NCBI RefSeq assembly: GCF_013410455.1
Contig: NZ_JACCFW010000001.1
Location: forward strand, 2,806,929 to 2,870,928
Direction: 5' to 3'
Length of the DNA stretch: 64,000 nucleotides
Source of the DNA: Allobranchiibius huperziae
Lineage (GTDB): Bacteria; Actinomycetota; Actinomycetes; Actinomycetales; Dermatophilaceae
Shown: piece after piece, positions 27,770 through 37,644 of the stretch
Layout of the letters: each line of letters begins with the position of its first letter
Position numbering within the stretch: the stretch's first letter is position 1
The notes under the pieces: model-generated
The model's database searches: none
What the model was told of the DNA's origin: nothing
Seen by the model: the letters and a program-made list of their open reading frames with translations, nothing else
Made by a program: the position numbers and the translations under genes

Positions 27770-27883
27770 TCAGCCCTGCCGCTGCTTGTGGCGGGCGTTC
27801 TCGCAGATCACCATGACCCGGCCGTTACGGCGGATCACCTTGCAGTTGTCACAGATCTTCTTGACGCTCGGCTGGACTTTCAT
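27770..27883 (-). CDS. rpmJ: 50S ribosomal protein L36
   Basis: A 37-residue protein, [19 protein letters not shown] in its first half and [13 protein letters not shown] at its end. The C-x2-C ... C-x4-H pattern makes it the zinc-binding (C-plus) form, which zinc-starved actinobacteria often replace with a zinc-free paralogue. It lies between infA and rpsM, the standard place. Confidence 0.97.
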   Translation of the reverse strand: MKVQPSVKKICDNCKVIRRNGRVMVICENARHKQRQG

Positions 27884-27961
27884 CGCACCTTTTGTCTTCG
27901 AAGTCGGTGCCCGACACCCGCGAACGGGATCGGGCAGTGATGGGTTCGTGCAGTTGCTCCG

Positions 27962-28183
27962 TCAGCGATACCGGAAGACGATGCGGCCACGGGTCAGGTC
28001 ATACGGGCTGAGCTCCACCACGACCCGGTCCTCGGGGAGGATCCGGATGTAGTGCTGTCGCATCTTCCCTGAGATGTGGGCCAACACCTTGTGACCGTTA
28101 CTCAGCTCCACCCGGAACATCGCGTTCGGGAGAGCTTCGACGATCGTGCCCTCGATCTCGATGACACCGTCCTTCTTGGCCAT
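27962..28183 (-). CDS. infA: Translation initiation factor IF-1
   Basis: A 73-residue OB-fold protein: [20 protein letters not shown], then [20 protein letters not shown] and the terminal [12 protein letters not shown] 28183 follows a GGAGGAC site. The frame is open further upstream, but only this start gives the family length. It occupies the A site during initiation. 78 nt upstream of rpmJ. Confidence 0.98.
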   Translation of the reverse strand: MAKKDGVIEIEGTIVEALPNAMFRVELSNGHKVLAHISGKMRQHYIRILPEDRVVVELSPYDLTRGRIVFRYR

Positions 28184-28479
28184 GTCCTCCAACTCACCTG
28201 CGGAACGGGTGCGCCCATGATGGACGTCCCTGGAATGTCGATTCGCGAGTCTGCCTGCGACCCCCCGGTCCGCGTCCTCACCGCACGAGGGCCGCAAGGG
28301 CCAGCCGTGAGATCGAGACGAGGAAGAGGTGGTCGCGCAAGCCGAACCCGTCCTGGGCACGAAGTAGCGCGGAACACACCCGTGAACCGACACATCAGCT
28401 TACCTGTCCCACTGATCCCGCCCAAATCGCGCCGAACGACGCACCGGTCACGCGGTCCCGGTGTTGCGCCCCCGATGGC

Positions 28480-28998
28480 TCACCGGGGCCGCGTCGGCCG
28501 CGCCGTGACCGTCACGGTCGCGGTCGTGGTCGCGGTGCGGGTCACGGTGGTGCCGGGCGCGGTCCGGGTCACGGTGGGGGTGGTACTCGCGGTCGCGGTG
28601 CGGGTCACGGTCGTGCCGGGTGTTCGAACGGTGGTGACGGAGCCGGTCACCGTGACCGTGCGCGGCGCGGCCGCCAGCGTCGTGGTGAGGACCCGGGTCT
28701 GCTCACGGCCCGCCGCCGTCGACACGCTCGAGACGGTCGTGGTGACGGGGGCGGCCGTGGTGGTGACGGTGGTGGAGGCGGTGGTCGTGCTCGCGGCGGC
28801 GGACGTGCCACCCCCGCTGCGGGCAGTTCCCACGGCGAACCCCGCGATCGCGAAGGCGACCGCCCCGAGCAGGCCGCCGAGCAGCAACGGCAGCACGGGG
28901 GTGTGGCCGTCGCGAAGGTCGCGGCGGTACTCGAAGTCGTCGTCGTCGTCCTGCTGGGTCTGCGGCTCGCGGGGGAAGAAGTTCTCGAAGTCGCTCAT
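28480..28998 (-). CDS. Single-pass membrane protein with a long Thr/Val-rich extracellular tail
   Basis: A 172-residue protein inserted between map and infA. The first 30 residues are acidic and cytosolic (FENFFPREPQTQQDDDDDF). One membrane segment lies at residues about 33-57 (VLPLLLGGLLGAVAFAIAGF). The remaining 115 residues are almost all Thr, Val, Ser, Ala and Arg with imperfect repeats such as PGTTVTRTAT (twice) and TVTVT runs. Such tails span cell walls and are often O-mannosylated in actinobacteria. I do not recognise the family. It shares the strand of the ribosomal genes but with gaps of 93 and 296 nt. Confidence 0.65.
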   Translation of the reverse strand: MSDFENFFPREPQTQQDDDDDFEYRRDLRDGHTPVLPLLLGGLLGAVAFAIAGFAVGTARSGGGTSAAASTTTASTTVTTTAAPVTTTVSSVSTAAGREQTRVLTTTLAAAPRTVTVTGSVTTVRTPGTTVTRTATASTTPTVTRTAPGTTVTRTATTTATVTVTARPTRPR

Positions 28999-29091
28999 CG
29001 CCCACTTTTCTCGCTGCGGCCCGTCGCCCGGTCCGATTGACCCGTCAACCGGTCATCCTGCCTCAACGATGCAGGTCATGCCCCGGTTTCG

Positions 29092-29943
29092 TCAGCGCAG
29101 GGGCGCGTATGTCGCGCCCGCCGCCGCGAGGTCGGCCTCGCCGCCGTCGACCGCCGTCAACACCCACAATCCGCCCGGCGTCGCCGCGACCGTGTGCTCC
29201 CAATGGGCCGCCCGCGCCCCGTCATCGGTCCGGACGGTCCAGCCGTCCTCCAACTCGTGGGTCTCGTGACCGCCCAGAGTGACCATCGGCTCGATCGCGA
29301 CGGTCGCCCCCTCGCGGATGACCGGCCCGGAGGCACGCACCCGTTCGTTGAAGACGGTGGGCTCCATGTGCATCTCCTGCCCAATGCCGTGCCCGGTGTA
29401 GCCGTCGACGATGCCGAAGTCGACCGACAGGCCGTCCGCCTGCCAGGCCGCCGCCCCCGCGGCCACCCGCTCCTCGATGACCTGGCCGAGCTCGTATACA
29501 CCGCGCCCGGGCCGGAACGCGGCGATGCCGGCCCACAGCGCGTCACGGGTGGTGCGGGTCAGCGCGCGGTCTCCTGCGGTGGCGTACCCGCCGACGGGCA
29601 GGGTGATGGCCGCGTCACCGTGCCAGCCGTCCACGATGGCGCCGCAGTCGACCGAGACGAGGTCGCCGTCCTCCAGCACCCGCTCCCCCGGGATGCCGTG
29701 CACGACCTCGTCGTTGACCGAGATGCACAACGTCGCCGGGAAGCCCTGATAGCCGAGGAAGCTCGGCTTCGCCCCGGCATCGCGGATGAAGGCGTGCGCG
29801 AGGTCGTCCAGGCGACCGGTCGTCGTACCCACGACGGCGTGTTCGCGCACCATCTGCAGACACCGACCGACGACCAGACCCGCCGCGCGCATCGAGTGCA
29901 GCTGGTCGGCGGTCTTGACGGGCAGTCGTTCCCTGCCGAACAT
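29092..29943 (-). CDS. map: Methionine aminopeptidase type I
   Basis: A 283-residue enzyme that removes initiator Met. Metal ligands are visible in VSVDCGAIVDGWHGDAA (two Asp), TGHGIGQ (His), IEPM (Glu) and HWEHTV (Glu); the substrate His is in NDEVVHGIPG. Start: ATG 29943, with a GTG one codon before it. The C-terminal extension of about 20 residues is not needed for catalysis. It lies 19 nt after adk. Confidence 0.95.
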   Translation of the reverse strand: MFGRERLPVKTADQLHSMRAAGLVVGRCLQMVREHAVVGTTTGRLDDLAHAFIRDAGAKPSFLGYQGFPATLCISVNDEVVHGIPGERVLEDGDLVSVDCGAIVDGWHGDAAITLPVGGYATAGDRALTRTTRDALWAGIAAFRPGRGVYELGQVIEERVAAGAAAWQADGLSVDFGIVDGYTGHGIGQEMHMEPTVFNERVRASGPVIREGATVAIEPMVTLGGHETHELEDGWTVRTDDGARAAHWEHTVAATPGGLWVLTAVDGGEADLAAAGATYAPLR

Positions 29944-29962
29944 CACACGGTTCCGTCCGGCG

Positions 29963-30544
29963 TCAGGCCGTGCGGGAGACGAGCTGGTCGAGTGTCTCGT
30001 CGATACGCCGGGTCACCTCGTCGACCTCACCCATGCCGTCCAGCTCGTGCAGCAGACCGCGCTCGGCGTAGGTCTGCGCGAGCGGGTGGGTCTCCTTGTT
30101 GTAGATCTCCTGACGTTCCCGGATGACCTGCTCGGAGTCGTCGACGCGTCCGGAGGTCTTCGCGCGCTCGGTGAGGCGCGCGACCAGCTCGTCGTCGTCG
30201 ACCATCAGGCGCAGCACGCCGTCGACGTGGTGGCCGTCGCGGGCCAGGAGCGCGTCGAGAGCGTCCACCTGGGCCATGGTGCGCGGGTAGCCGTCGAGCA
30301 GGAACCCGTCGGCCGCGTCGGGCTGCGCGAGCCGGTCGGCGACGATCTGGTTGGTGATCTCGTCGGTGACGTAGCCGCCAGCGTCCAGGATGTCCTTGAC
30401 CTGCTTGCCGAGCGGGGTCTCGTCCTTGATGTTCGCCCGGAAGATGTCACCGGTCGACACGTGCGGGATCCCGTGGGTGGCGCACAACCGCTCCGCCTGC
30501 GTGCCCTTGCCGGCCCCCGGGGGGCCCAGGATGATCAACCTCAC
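29963..30544 (-). CDS. adk: Adenylate kinase
   Basis: A 193-residue kinase, ATP + AMP to 2 ADP. P-loop [11 protein letters not shown] at residues about 7-17, AMP-binding segment FLLDGYPRT near residue 80, and a LID without the zinc cysteines. The start is GTG 30544, overlapping the secY stop by 4 nt, so translation is coupled. Confidence 0.97.
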   Translation of the reverse strand: MRLIILGPPGAGKGTQAERLCATHGIPHVSTGDIFRANIKDETPLGKQVKDILDAGGYVTDEITNQIVADRLAQPDAADGFLLDGYPRTMAQVDALDALLARDGHHVDGVLRLMVDDDELVARLTERAKTSGRVDDSEQVIRERQEIYNKETHPLAQTYAERGLLHELDGMGEVDEVTRRIDETLDQLVSRTA

Positions 30545-31944
30545 ACCCGGCCTCCTGCCGTCTGCTCCTTCTTGGCTGCCTTGGTGGCCTTCGGCTTCGA
30601 CTTCGCACCGGGCTCGTCGGACCGCAGAAATCCCTCGTAGTGATGCTGCTGCAGCTTGGAGTCGACCTGCTTCACCGTCTCCAGGCCGACGCCCACCAGG
30701 ATCAGGATCGAGGCGCCGCCGAACGGGAAGTTGGAGTTGGCACCCACCATCGCCAGAGCGATGAGCGGGATCAGGGCGAGGACACCCAGGTAGACCGCGC
30801 CCACGACGGTGATGCGGGTCAGCACGTAGTTCAGGTAGTCCGCCGTCGCCTTGCCCGCGCGCACGCCGGGGATGAACGACCCCGCCGACTTCAGGTTGTC
30901 CGCGACCTCTTCGGGCTGGTAGGTGATCGAGACGTAGAAGAAGGTGAAGAACACCACGAGGACCGTCGACAGCAGCATGTAGGACCAGTGGTCACCGCGG
31001 TTGAGGTTGTTCAGCACCCACTGCGCCCAGCCCGCCGCCGGCTTGCTGCGGTCACTCGGTTGGGCGAACCCGGCGAGCAGCACCGGGAGGGACAGCAGGG
31101 AGGTCGCGAAGATGATCGGGATGACGTTGGCCATGTTGACCTTGAGCGGCAGGTACGTCGACATCCCGCCGTACATCCGCCGGCCCACCATCCGCTTGGC
31201 GTACTGCACCGGGATGCGTCGCTGGGAGTTCTCCACGAAGACCACGGCGACGGTGACGACGAGGCCCATCACGACGACCAGCAGGAACTTGCCCCAGCCC
31301 TGGTCGTGGATGGCCCACACCGAACCGGGCACCCTGGCCGCGACGGCGGTCAGGATCAGCAGCGACATGCCGTTGCCGATGCCGCGCTCGGTGATCTGCT
31401 CACCGAGCCACATGATCAGGCCGGTGCCGGCGGTCAGGACCAGCACCATAATGATCAGGTAGAAGACGCCCTGGTTCGGCATGATCGTCGGGCAGGTGCT
31501 GGAGTCGCCACCGAGCAGCGTCGAGGGGTTCGCCTTCGCGGCGGTGACCAGGGTCGCGGACTGCAGGAGCGCCAGGCCGATCGTCAGATAACGCGTGTAC
31601 TGCGTCATCTTCGTCTGGCCGGACTGCCCCTCCTTCTTCAGCTCCTCGAAGCGAGGGATCACCACCGTCAGCAGCTGCACGATGATGCTGGCCGTGATGT
31701 AGGGCATGATCCCGAGCGCGAAGACCGACAGCTGCAGCAGGGCGCCGCCGGAGAAGAGGTTGGCCAGACCGAGAAAGCTCTGGTTGGACCCGGCGCCCTT
31801 CTGGCAGGCCTGGATCAGCTTGAAGCTGATCCCGGGGGTGGGGATGTGCGATCCGAGCCGGAAGATCGCCATCACCAGGAGGGTGAACAGGATCTTCTTG
31901 CGCAGGTCCGGCGTCTTGAACGCACGGGCGGCGGCGGTGAGCAA
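30541..31944 (-). CDS. secY: Protein translocase subunit SecY (TTG start)
   Basis: A 467-residue ten-span channel protein: [13 protein letters not shown] at the start of TM1, [15 protein letters not shown] in TM2, [15 protein letters not shown], and the C-terminal [17 protein letters not shown] loops. The start codon is TTG 31944, supported by AGGAGG at 31955-31950 with 5-nt spacing. It is placed between rplO (242 nt upstream) and adk (4-nt overlap), the usual spc-operon order. Confidence 0.96.
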   Translation of the reverse strand: MLTAAARAFKTPDLRKKILFTLLVMAIFRLGSHIPTPGISFKLIQACQKGAGSNQSFLGLANLFSGGALLQLSVFALGIMPYITASIIVQLLTVVIPRFEELKKEGQSGQTKMTQYTRYLTIGLALLQSATLVTAAKANPSTLLGGDSSTCPTIMPNQGVFYLIIMVLVLTAGTGLIMWLGEQITERGIGNGMSLLILTAVAARVPGSVWAIHDQGWGKFLLVVVMGLVVTVAVVFVENSQRRIPVQYAKRMVGRRMYGGMSTYLPLKVNMANVIPIIFATSLLSLPVLLAGFAQPSDRSKPAAGWAQWVLNNLNRGDHWSYMLLSTVLVVFFTFFYVSITYQPEEVADNLKSAGSFIPGVRAGKATADYLNYVLTRITVVGAVYLGVLALIPLIALAMVGANSNFPFGGASILILVGVGLETVKQVDSKLQQHHYEGFLRSDEPGAKSKPKATKAAKKEQTAGGRV

Positions 31945-32186
31945 CAGGTCCTCCTACGGGCGGCCGACCTCCGGTGAGGTGACGACCTGTTCTACGGACT
32001 GACCGGGCGCTTCAGCATCCGGTCCGCCGTCCCGGTCGACGTGCGAGGCGGGTGGGCAATGAGCTGACAATACCTGGCATGCCGACGCCCCGGCGGCGAG
32101 ACCCTCGTGAGGGTGCCACGCTACCGGGGCGCAGGCCTTGTTCGTACGCCGGTCGGCCTACCGCCGGGGCGGCAGGCCTGCACGGG

Positions 32187-32675
32187 TCACGCCGAGGTGA
32201 TGGAACCGCCGGCGGCCTCGATCTTCTCTTTGGCGGAGTGCGAGAACGCGTCGACCGTCAACTGCACCGACACACCGATCTCGCCGGTGCCGAGCACCTT
32301 GACCGGCACGCCCTTGCGGACCGCGCCCTTGGCGACGAGCTCGGAGGTGCCGACAGCGCCACCCTCGGGGAAGAGGGCGGTGATCTTGTCCAGGTTCACG
32401 ACCTGGTAGGTCACCTTGGCGGGGTTCTTGAAGCCCCGCATCTTCGGCAGACGCATGTGCAGCGGCGTCTGACCACCCTCGAACGCGGCGGACACCTGGT
32501 AGCGGGCGCTGGTGCCCTTGGTGCCACGACCGGCGGTCTTGCCCTTGGAACCCTCACCACGACCCACGCGGGTCTTGGCCTTCTTCGCACCGGGAGCGGG
32601 TCGCAGGTGGTGCACCTTGAGCGCGTGCTCCTTGATGGGCGCCGAGGTGGTCTCGGCGTTCGTCTTCTCAGTCAT
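32187..32675 (-). CDS. rplO: 50S ribosomal protein L15
   Basis: A 162-residue L15: [56 protein letters not shown] short N-terminal extension of about 15 residues precedes the core. Its ATG overlaps the rpmD stop by one base (TGATG). Confidence 0.97.
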   Translation of the reverse strand: MTEKTNAETTSAPIKEHALKVHHLRPAPGAKKAKTRVGRGEGSKGKTAGRGTKGTSARYQVSAAFEGGQTPLHMRLPKMRGFKNPAKVTYQVVNLDKITALFPEGGAVGTSELVAKGAVRKGVPVKVLGTGEIGVSVQLTVDAFSHSAKEKIEAAGGSITSA

Positions 32676-32857
32676 CAGTCAGTCTCCTCGACGGTCACCA
32701 GGTGGGCGACCGAGCGGACCATCCCGCGGAACTCGGGACGGTCCTCCTTGACGACGGTGTGGCCGATGCGCTTGAGACCGAGCGATCGCAGGGTCTCGCG
32801 GTGCTGCGGCTTGCCACCGATGTCGGAACGAATCTGCGTCACCTTCAGCGATGCCAT
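32675..32857 (-). CDS. rpmD: 50S ribosomal protein L30
   Basis: A 60-residue L30: [20 protein letters not shown], then [20 protein letters not shown] and [16 protein letters not shown] 32857 overlaps the rpsE stop by one base and its own stop overlaps the rplO start by one base, so rpsE-rpmD-rplO are translationally chained. Confidence 0.97.
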   Translation of the reverse strand: MASLKVTQIRSDIGGKPQHRETLRSLGLKRIGHTVVKEDRPEFRGMVRSVAHLVTVEETD

Positions 32858-33546
32858 CACGCACCTGCCTTCGGGGACGCGGCAGCCTCCGCCATCGCGC
32901 GCTGCATACGGGCCGGGGCCACGTGGTCCAGCGGCAGTCCGCGGCGGGCAGCCACGGCCTCGGGCCGCTCCAGGCCCTTCAGCGCGGCCACCGTGGCGTG
33001 CACGATGTTGATCGCGTTGTCCGAGCCGAGCGACTTGGACAGCACGTCGTGGATACCGGCGCACTCCAGGACGGCGCGCACCGGACCACCGGCGATGACA
33101 CCGGTACCGGGCGAAGCCGGCTTCAGCAGCACGACACCGGCGGCCGCCTCACCCTGGATGGGGTGCGGGATGGTCTCGCCGATCATCGGGACGCGGAAGA
33201 AGCTCTTCTTGGCCTCCTCGACGCCCTTGGCGATGGCCGAGGGGACCTCTTTGGCCTTGCCGTAGCCGACGCCGACGCTGCCCTGGCCGTCTCCGACCAC
33301 GACGAGCGCGGTGAAGCTGAACCGGCGGCCACCCTGGACCACCTTGGACACGCGGTTGATGGTGATCACGCGCTCCAGGTACTGGTTGCGGTCGTCACCT
33401 CCACGGCCACCGCGGCCACCGCGGTCGTTGCCGCCGCGCCCGCCGCCACGACCACCACGGTCGTTGCCGCCGGCTGCGGCGTTGCTGTTGTCGGATCCGG
33501 TGCCCTGACTCGGGCCACCGGCACCTCGACGCTGGGGTCCAGGCAT
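32857..33546 (-). CDS. rpsE: 30S ribosomal protein S5 with an RGG-rich N-terminal extension
   Basis: A 229-residue S5. The first 52 residues are a disordered Gly/Arg/Asn/Asp segment with repeats NDRGGRGG and RGGRGG. The S5 core starts at [20 protein letters not shown] and includes [16 protein letters not shown] and [17 protein letters not shown]. The tail is typical of decoding-site S5. RGG segments bind RNA; here they would extend from the ribosome surface. Confidence 0.97.
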   Translation of the reverse strand: MPGPQRRGAGGPSQGTGSDNSNAAAGGNDRGGRGGGRGGNDRGGRGGRGGDDRNQYLERVITINRVSKVVQGGRRFSFTALVVVGDGQGSVGVGYGKAKEVPSAIAKGVEEAKKSFFRVPMIGETIPHPIQGEAAAGVVLLKPASPGTGVIAGGPVRAVLECAGIHDVLSKSLGSDNAINIVHATVAALKGLERPEAVAARRGLPLDHVAPARMQRAMAEAAASPKAGA

Positions 33547-33592
33547 CAGTGGTTCCTCACCTTCGTGATTGCAAGTTCGGTCATGGCAGCCA

Positions 33593-33967
33593 TCACAGGG
33601 TCAGGCCACCCTCGCGGGCGCCGTCGGCGATCGCTGCGACGCGGCCGGCGTACTTGTTGCCTCCGCGGTCGAAGACGACGGATTCCACGCCGGCTTCCTT
33701 GGCGCGGGCGGCGACCAGCTGGCCAACCTGCTTGGCCTTGGCGGTCTTGTCACCGTCGAAGATGCGCAGGTCCGCTTCCATCGTGGAGGCGGACGCCACG
33801 GTCTTGCCGACGGTGTCGTCGACGACCTGGACGAACACGTGACGCGAGGAGCGCGAGACGACCAGCCGGGGACGCTGCGTCGTACCCGAGATGCGCTTGC
33901 GCAACCGGAAGTGACGACGTGCCCGGGCAGCCTGCTTGCTCGTTGAGCGCTTGATGATCTTTGCCAT
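33593..33967 (-). CDS. rplR: 50S ribosomal protein L18
   Basis: A 124-residue L18, which carries 5S rRNA with L5: [35 protein letters not shown], and [20 protein letters not shown] at the end. It lies 3 nt after rplF and 46 nt before rpsE. Confidence 0.97.
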   Translation of the reverse strand: MAKIIKRSTSKQAARARRHFRLRKRISGTTQRPRLVVSRSSRHVFVQVVDDTVGKTVASASTMEADLRIFDGDKTAKAKQVGQLVAARAKEAGVESVVFDRGGNKYAGRVAAIADGAREGGLTL

Positions 33968-33970
33968 GGC

Positions 33971-34507
33971 TTACTTACCAGCCTTTCCGACCTTGCGGCG
34001 GATGCGCTCGCCTTCATAGCGAACGCCCTTGGCCTTGTACGGGTCGGGCTTGCGCAACTTGCGGATGTTCGCCGACACTTCGCCGACGAGCTGCTTGTCG
34101 ATGCCGGTGACCGAGAACCGGGTGGGGTTCTCGACGGCGAAGGAGATGCCCTCGGGGGCGGTCACGGTGATCGAGTGGCTGTACCCCAGAGCGAACTCCA
34201 GGTTGGAACCCTTCGCGACCACGCGGTAACCGGTGCCGTGGATCTCCAACTTCTTCGTGTAGCCCTCGGTGACACCGACGACCATGTTGTTGATGAGGCT
34301 GCGGGTGAGGCCGTGGCGGGCGCGGGACTCACGCTCGTCGTTGGGCCGCGACACCTGCAGCACACCCTCGTCCTGGGCGACCGTGATCGGCTCGGGCAGC
34401 GTCAGATCCAACTGACCCTTGGGTCCCTTGACGTTGACGGTACGACCGTCGATCGACACATCGACTCCGGCCGGGACCGGAACGGGGAGACGTCCGATAC
34501 GAGACAT
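33971..34507 (-). CDS. rplF: 50S ribosomal protein L6
   Basis: A 178-residue L6 with two tandem alpha/beta RNA-binding domains: [20 protein letters not shown] at the start, and [20 protein letters not shown] and [20 protein letters not shown] in the second half. Length matches the family. Confidence 0.97.
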   Translation of the reverse strand: MSRIGRLPVPVPAGVDVSIDGRTVNVKGPKGQLDLTLPEPITVAQDEGVLQVSRPNDERESRARHGLTRSLINNMVVGVTEGYTKKLEIHGTGYRVVAKGSNLEFALGYSHSITVTAPEGISFAVENPTRFSVTGIDKQLVGEVSANIRKLRKPDPYKAKGVRYEGERIRRKVGKAGK

Positions 34508-34531
34508 CGTTGATTCCTCCTTAGTTCCTGG

Positions 34532-34930
34532 TCACCAGACGTAGGCGAGGACTTCCCCGCCAACGCCCTTGTTTGCTGCCTGCCGGTCGGTCAACAGACC
34601 GGAGGACGTGGACACGATCGCAACGCCGAGGCCACCGAGCACGCGAGGCATGTTCGTGGACTTGGCGTAGACACGCAGACCCGGCTTGGACACCCGTCGG
34701 ACGCCCGCGATGGAGCGCTCCCGGTTGGGGCCGTACTTCAGGTCGATGATCAAGGTCTTGCCCACCTCGGCGTCCTCCACCCGGAAGCCACCGATGTAGC
34801 CCTCGGCCTGCAGGATCTCGGCGATGTGGGACTTCAACTTCGAGAACGGCATGGACGTGGAGTCGTGGTGCGCCGAGTTGGCGTTCCTGACCCGCGTCAA
34901 CATGTCCGCGATCGGATCGGTCATGGTCAT
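34532..34930 (-). CDS. rpsH: 30S ribosomal protein S8
   Basis: A 132-residue S8: [39 protein letters not shown], and the C-terminal [21 protein letters not shown]8 is a primary 16S binder and, in E. coli, the translational repressor of the spc operon. A 136-nt gap to rpsN contains the palindrome at 35051-35064. Confidence 0.97.
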   Translation of the reverse strand: MTMTDPIADMLTRVRNANSAHHDSTSMPFSKLKSHIAEILQAEGYIGGFRVEDAEVGKTLIIDLKYGPNRERSIAGVRRVSKPGLRVYAKSTNMPRVLGGLGVAIVSTSSGLLTDRQAANKGVGGEVLAYVW

Positions 34931-35050
34931 TGGGCTGCTCTGCCCTTCCTCACCGCGGTTTCGGGGCCACGGGATGTCCGCGGCCGACCTACGGTGTAGT
35001 TCGTAGTGATGTCCTGGCTCGCATCGGTGCGACCCATGACGGGAAGTTGT

Positions 35051-35064
35051 TCGACGTACGTCGA
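35051..35064. repeat. Perfect 14-bp palindrome in the rpsN-rpsH gap
   Basis: TCGACGTACGTCGA, 2 nt beyond the rpsN stop codon. It shares the core CGACGTACGTCG with 27672-27691. Position between two genes of one operon suggests an RNA hairpin or protein site. Confidence 0.55.
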
Positions 35065-35066
35065 GC

Positions 35067-35252
35067 TCACCAGGAGCTCTTGGTCACACCGGGCAGCTCG
35101 CCACGGTGTGCCATCTCACGCAGGCAGATGCGGCACAGGCCGAACTTGCGGTACACCGCGTGCGGCCGGCCACAGCGCTGGCACCGGGTGTAGCCGCGGA
35201 CGGCGAACTTCGGCTTGCGCTCGGACTTCTTGACTAGGGCGGTCTTGGCCAC
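35067..35252 (-). CDS. rpsN: 30S ribosomal protein S14, zinc-binding type
   Basis: A 61-residue S14 of the short, zinc-containing form (type Z): the four cysteines are in CQRCGRP and LCRIC. Actinobacteria usually carry this form in the spc operon and a longer cysteine-free form elsewhere under Zur control. It is 3 nt downstream of rplE. Confidence 0.97.
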   Translation of the reverse strand: MAKTALVKKSERKPKFAVRGYTRCQRCGRPHAVYRKFGLCRICLREMAHRGELPGVTKSSW

Positions 35253-35255
35253 GGG

Positions 35256-35843
35256 TCAGTTCTCCTTGAACGGGAAGCCCAGTGCGCGCAACAGCGCCCG
35301 GCCCTCGTCGTCGTTGCTGGCGGTCGTCACGACCGTGATGTCCATCCCGCGGACCCGGTCGATGCGGTCCTGGTCGATCTCGTGGAAGACCGACTGCTCG
35401 GTGAGGCCGAACGTGTAGTTGCCGTTGCCGTCGAACTGCTTGGGCGACAGGCCACGGAAGTCACGGATGCGCGGCAGCGCGACCGAGACGAGGCGGTCCA
35501 GGAACTCCCACATGCGGTCGCCGCGCAGCGTGGTGTGCGCGCCGATCGGCATGCCCTCGCGCAGCTTGAACTGCGCGATCGACTTGCGGGCCTGAGTGAC
35601 CGCCGGCTTCTGGCCGGTGATCGCGGCGAGGTCCTTGATGGCACCGTCGATCAGCTTGGAGTCGCGGGCTGCGTCGCCCACACCCATGTTGACGACGACC
35701 TTCACGACGCCGGGCACCTGCATGACGTTGCCGAAGTCGAACTGCTCGCGCAGCGCGGCCTTGATCTCGGCGTGGTAGCGCGCCTTCATGCGGGGCGTCG
35801 ACGATGCCGATGCCGTCGTGGTCGGAGTGGCAGTAGCAGTCAT
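35256..35843 (-). CDS. rplE: 50S ribosomal protein L5
   Basis: A 195-residue L5 that binds 5S rRNA: the core begins [20 protein letters not shown], with [20 protein letters not shown] and [20 protein letters not shown]. The first 18 residues are a Thr/Ala/Ser extension. ATG 35843 overlaps the rplX stop by one base; a GTG one codon upstream is less likely. Confidence 0.97.
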   Translation of the reverse strand: MTATATPTTTASASSTPRMKARYHAEIKAALREQFDFGNVMQVPGVVKVVVNMGVGDAARDSKLIDGAIKDLAAITGQKPAVTQARKSIAQFKLREGMPIGAHTTLRGDRMWEFLDRLVSVALPRIRDFRGLSPKQFDGNGNYTFGLTEQSVFHEIDQDRIDRVRGMDITVVTTASNDDEGRALLRALGFPFKEN

Positions 35844-36235
35844 CACAGGTCCTTTCCGGAACGCACCGCGACACGGGTACGGACGGTCTTGGTGCGCCCG
35901 TCACGCTCGACCTGCTCGACGCGGGTCCGGATACGGGTGGGCTTGCCGGTCTCGGGGTCGACCACGGCCACGTTGCTCACGTGGATCGGCGCCTCGACGA
36001 CCTCGATGCCGCCGGAGCCACCACCGGGCTGACCCGCACGCACGTGCTTGGTCACCCGGTTGATGCCCTCGACGAGCACCCGACCGTTCTCGGGGTACAC
36101 CGCGATGACCTTGCCCTGCTTGCCCCGGTCACCGCCGTTCTTCTGCGAACGGCCGCTGATGACCTGGACCAGGTCGTTCTTCTTGATCTTCATGGTCGGC
36201 TTGGTAGGAGCCGCCACCTTCTTCTTCAACGCCAT
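35843..36235 (-). CDS. rplX: 50S ribosomal protein L24
   Basis: A 130-residue L24: KOW motif [20 protein letters not shown], then [20 protein letters not shown] and [17 protein letters not shown]. It has a 14-residue N-terminal addition and a longer C-terminal basic tail than the E. coli protein. It initiates 50S assembly. TGATG overlap with rplE. Confidence 0.96.
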   Translation of the reverse strand: MALKKKVAAPTKPTMKIKKNDLVQVISGRSQKNGGDRGKQGKVIAVYPENGRVLVEGINRVTKHVRAGQPGGGSGGIEVVEAPIHVSNVAVVDPETGKPTRIRTRVEQVERDGRTKTVRTRVAVRSGKDL

Positions 36236-36238
36236 GGT

Positions 36239-36607
36239 TCAGAGCACCTCCGGGGCCAGCGAGATGATCTTCATGAAGCGCTTCTCGCGCAGCTCGCGGC
36301 CCACCGGGCCGAAGATGCGGGTGCCCCGGGGGTCACCGTCGCCCTTGAGGATCACCGCTGCGTTCTCGTCGAATCGGATGTACGAGCCGTCGGCCCGGCG
36401 GCGCTCCTTGCGGGTGCGCACGATGACAGCCTTGACGACGTCGCCCTTCTTGACGTTGCCACCGGGGATGGCGTCCTTGACGGTCGCCACGATCGTGTCA
36501 CCGATGCCGGCGTAGCGACGGCCCGAGCCGCCGAGAACCCGAATGCACAAGATCTCCTTGGCACCGGTGTTGTCGGCGACGCGAAGTCGCGACTCCTGCT
36601 GGATCAC
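36239..36607 (-). CDS. rplN: 50S ribosomal protein L14
   Basis: A 122-residue L14: [40 protein letters not shown], and the [20 protein letters not shown] end. Fully canonical length. It opens the second half of the cluster after a 71-nt gap from rpsQ, where some bacteria have the spc promoter. Confidence 0.98.
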   Translation of the reverse strand: MIQQESRLRVADNTGAKEILCIRVLGGSGRRYAGIGDTIVATVKDAIPGGNVKKGDVVKAVIVRTRKERRRADGSYIRFDENAAVILKGDGDPRGTRIFGPVGRELREKRFMKIISLAPEVL

Positions 36608-36678
36608 TGGTTTTCTCCTGTCGTCTCACTGGTTCTCACCGCGCAGCGGTGAGCCTTGCGGAACTAGTGGTTTTTGGG

Positions 36679-36969
36679 TTACTTCGCTCGTTCGAGGATC
36701 TGCACGATGCGCCAGTGCTTGTGCGCTGACAACGGGCGGGTCTCCATGATCTGGACGCGGTCGCCGACACCACAGTCGTTGGTCTCGTCGTGCGCCTTGA
36801 TCTTCGTGGTGCGACGGATGACCTTGCCGTAGAGCGCGTGCTTGACGCGGTCCTCGACCTCGACCACGACGGTCTTGTCCATCTTGTCGCTCACGACGTA
36901 GCCCTGCCGCGTCTTGCGGTAGTTGCGATCGTCATCGGTCACGGTCTTCTCCTGCGTGTTCTCGCTCAT
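36679..36969 (-). CDS. rpsQ: 30S ribosomal protein S17
   Basis: A 96-residue OB-fold S17: [20 protein letters not shown], then [20 protein letters not shown] and [19 protein letters not shown] 14-residue charged N-terminal extension precedes the core. One nucleotide separates it from rpmC. Confidence 0.97.
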   Translation of the reverse strand: MSENTQEKTVTDDDRNYRKTRQGYVVSDKMDKTVVVEVEDRVKHALYGKVIRRTTKIKAHDETNDCGVGDRVQIMETRPLSAHKHWRIVQILERAK

Positions 36970-36970
36970 G

Positions 36971-37225
36971 TCAGCTCACCTTCGAGGGGGACTCGTCGGT
37001 GGGCGCCTGGCCGATGCCGAGCTCGCGCTCACGCATCTCGGTGTAGAGCCGGGCGATGTCCTTGCGGACCGCGCGCAGCCGGGAGTTGTTCTCCAGCTGG
37101 CCGGTCGCGGACTGGAACCGCAGATTGAACAGCTCCTGCTTGGCCTTGCCCAACTCTTCGTCGAGACGCGCGTCGTCGAACTCACGCAGCGCCTTCGGCA
37201 TGAGGTCCTTGGAACCGGTAGCCAT
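36971..37225 (-). CDS. rpmC: 50S ribosomal protein L29
   Basis: An 84-residue L29, two long helices: [57 protein letters not shown]29 sits at the exit tunnel and helps dock trigger factor and SRP. The ATG overlaps the rplP stop by one base. Confidence 0.97.
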   Translation of the reverse strand: MATGSKDLMPKALREFDDARLDEELGKAKQELFNLRFQSATGQLENNSRLRAVRKDIARLYTEMRERELGIGQAPTDESPSKVS

Positions 37226-37644
37226 CAGAAGTCACCACCTTCACGTGCGACGAAGCGGCACTTCATCGGCAACTTGTGCATCGCCAGGCGCATGGCCTCG
37301 CGTGCGACGTCTTCGGACACACCGGACAGCTCGAACATCACGCGTCCGGGCTTGACGTTGGCGATCCACCACTCGGGCGAACCCTTACCGGAACCCATCC
37401 GGGTCTCGGCCGGCTTCTTGGTCAGCGGGCGGTCGGGGTAGATGTTGATCCACACCTTTCCGCCTCGCTTGATGTAGCGGGTCATGGCGATACGAGCGGA
37501 CTCGATCTGCCGGTTGGTGACGTAGGCGGGCTCGAGAGCCTGGATGCCGAAGTCACCGAACGTGACGCGGGTGCCGCCCTTGGCGGCGCCGCTGCGACCC
37601 GGGTGGTGCTGCTTGCGGTGCTTCACACGACGGGGAATCAACAT
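37225..37644 (-). CDS. rplP: 50S ribosomal protein L16
   Basis: A 139-residue L16: [20 protein letters not shown], then [20 protein letters not shown] and [20 protein letters not shown]. Canonical. L16 contacts A-site tRNA. Overlaps rpsC and rpmC by one base each (TGATG). Confidence 0.98.
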   Translation of the reverse strand: MLIPRRVKHRKQHHPGRSGAAKGGTRVTFGDFGIQALEPAYVTNRQIESARIAMTRYIKRGGKVWINIYPDRPLTKKPAETRMGSGKGSPEWWIANVKPGRVMFELSGVSEDVAREAMRLAMHKLPMKCRFVAREGGDF

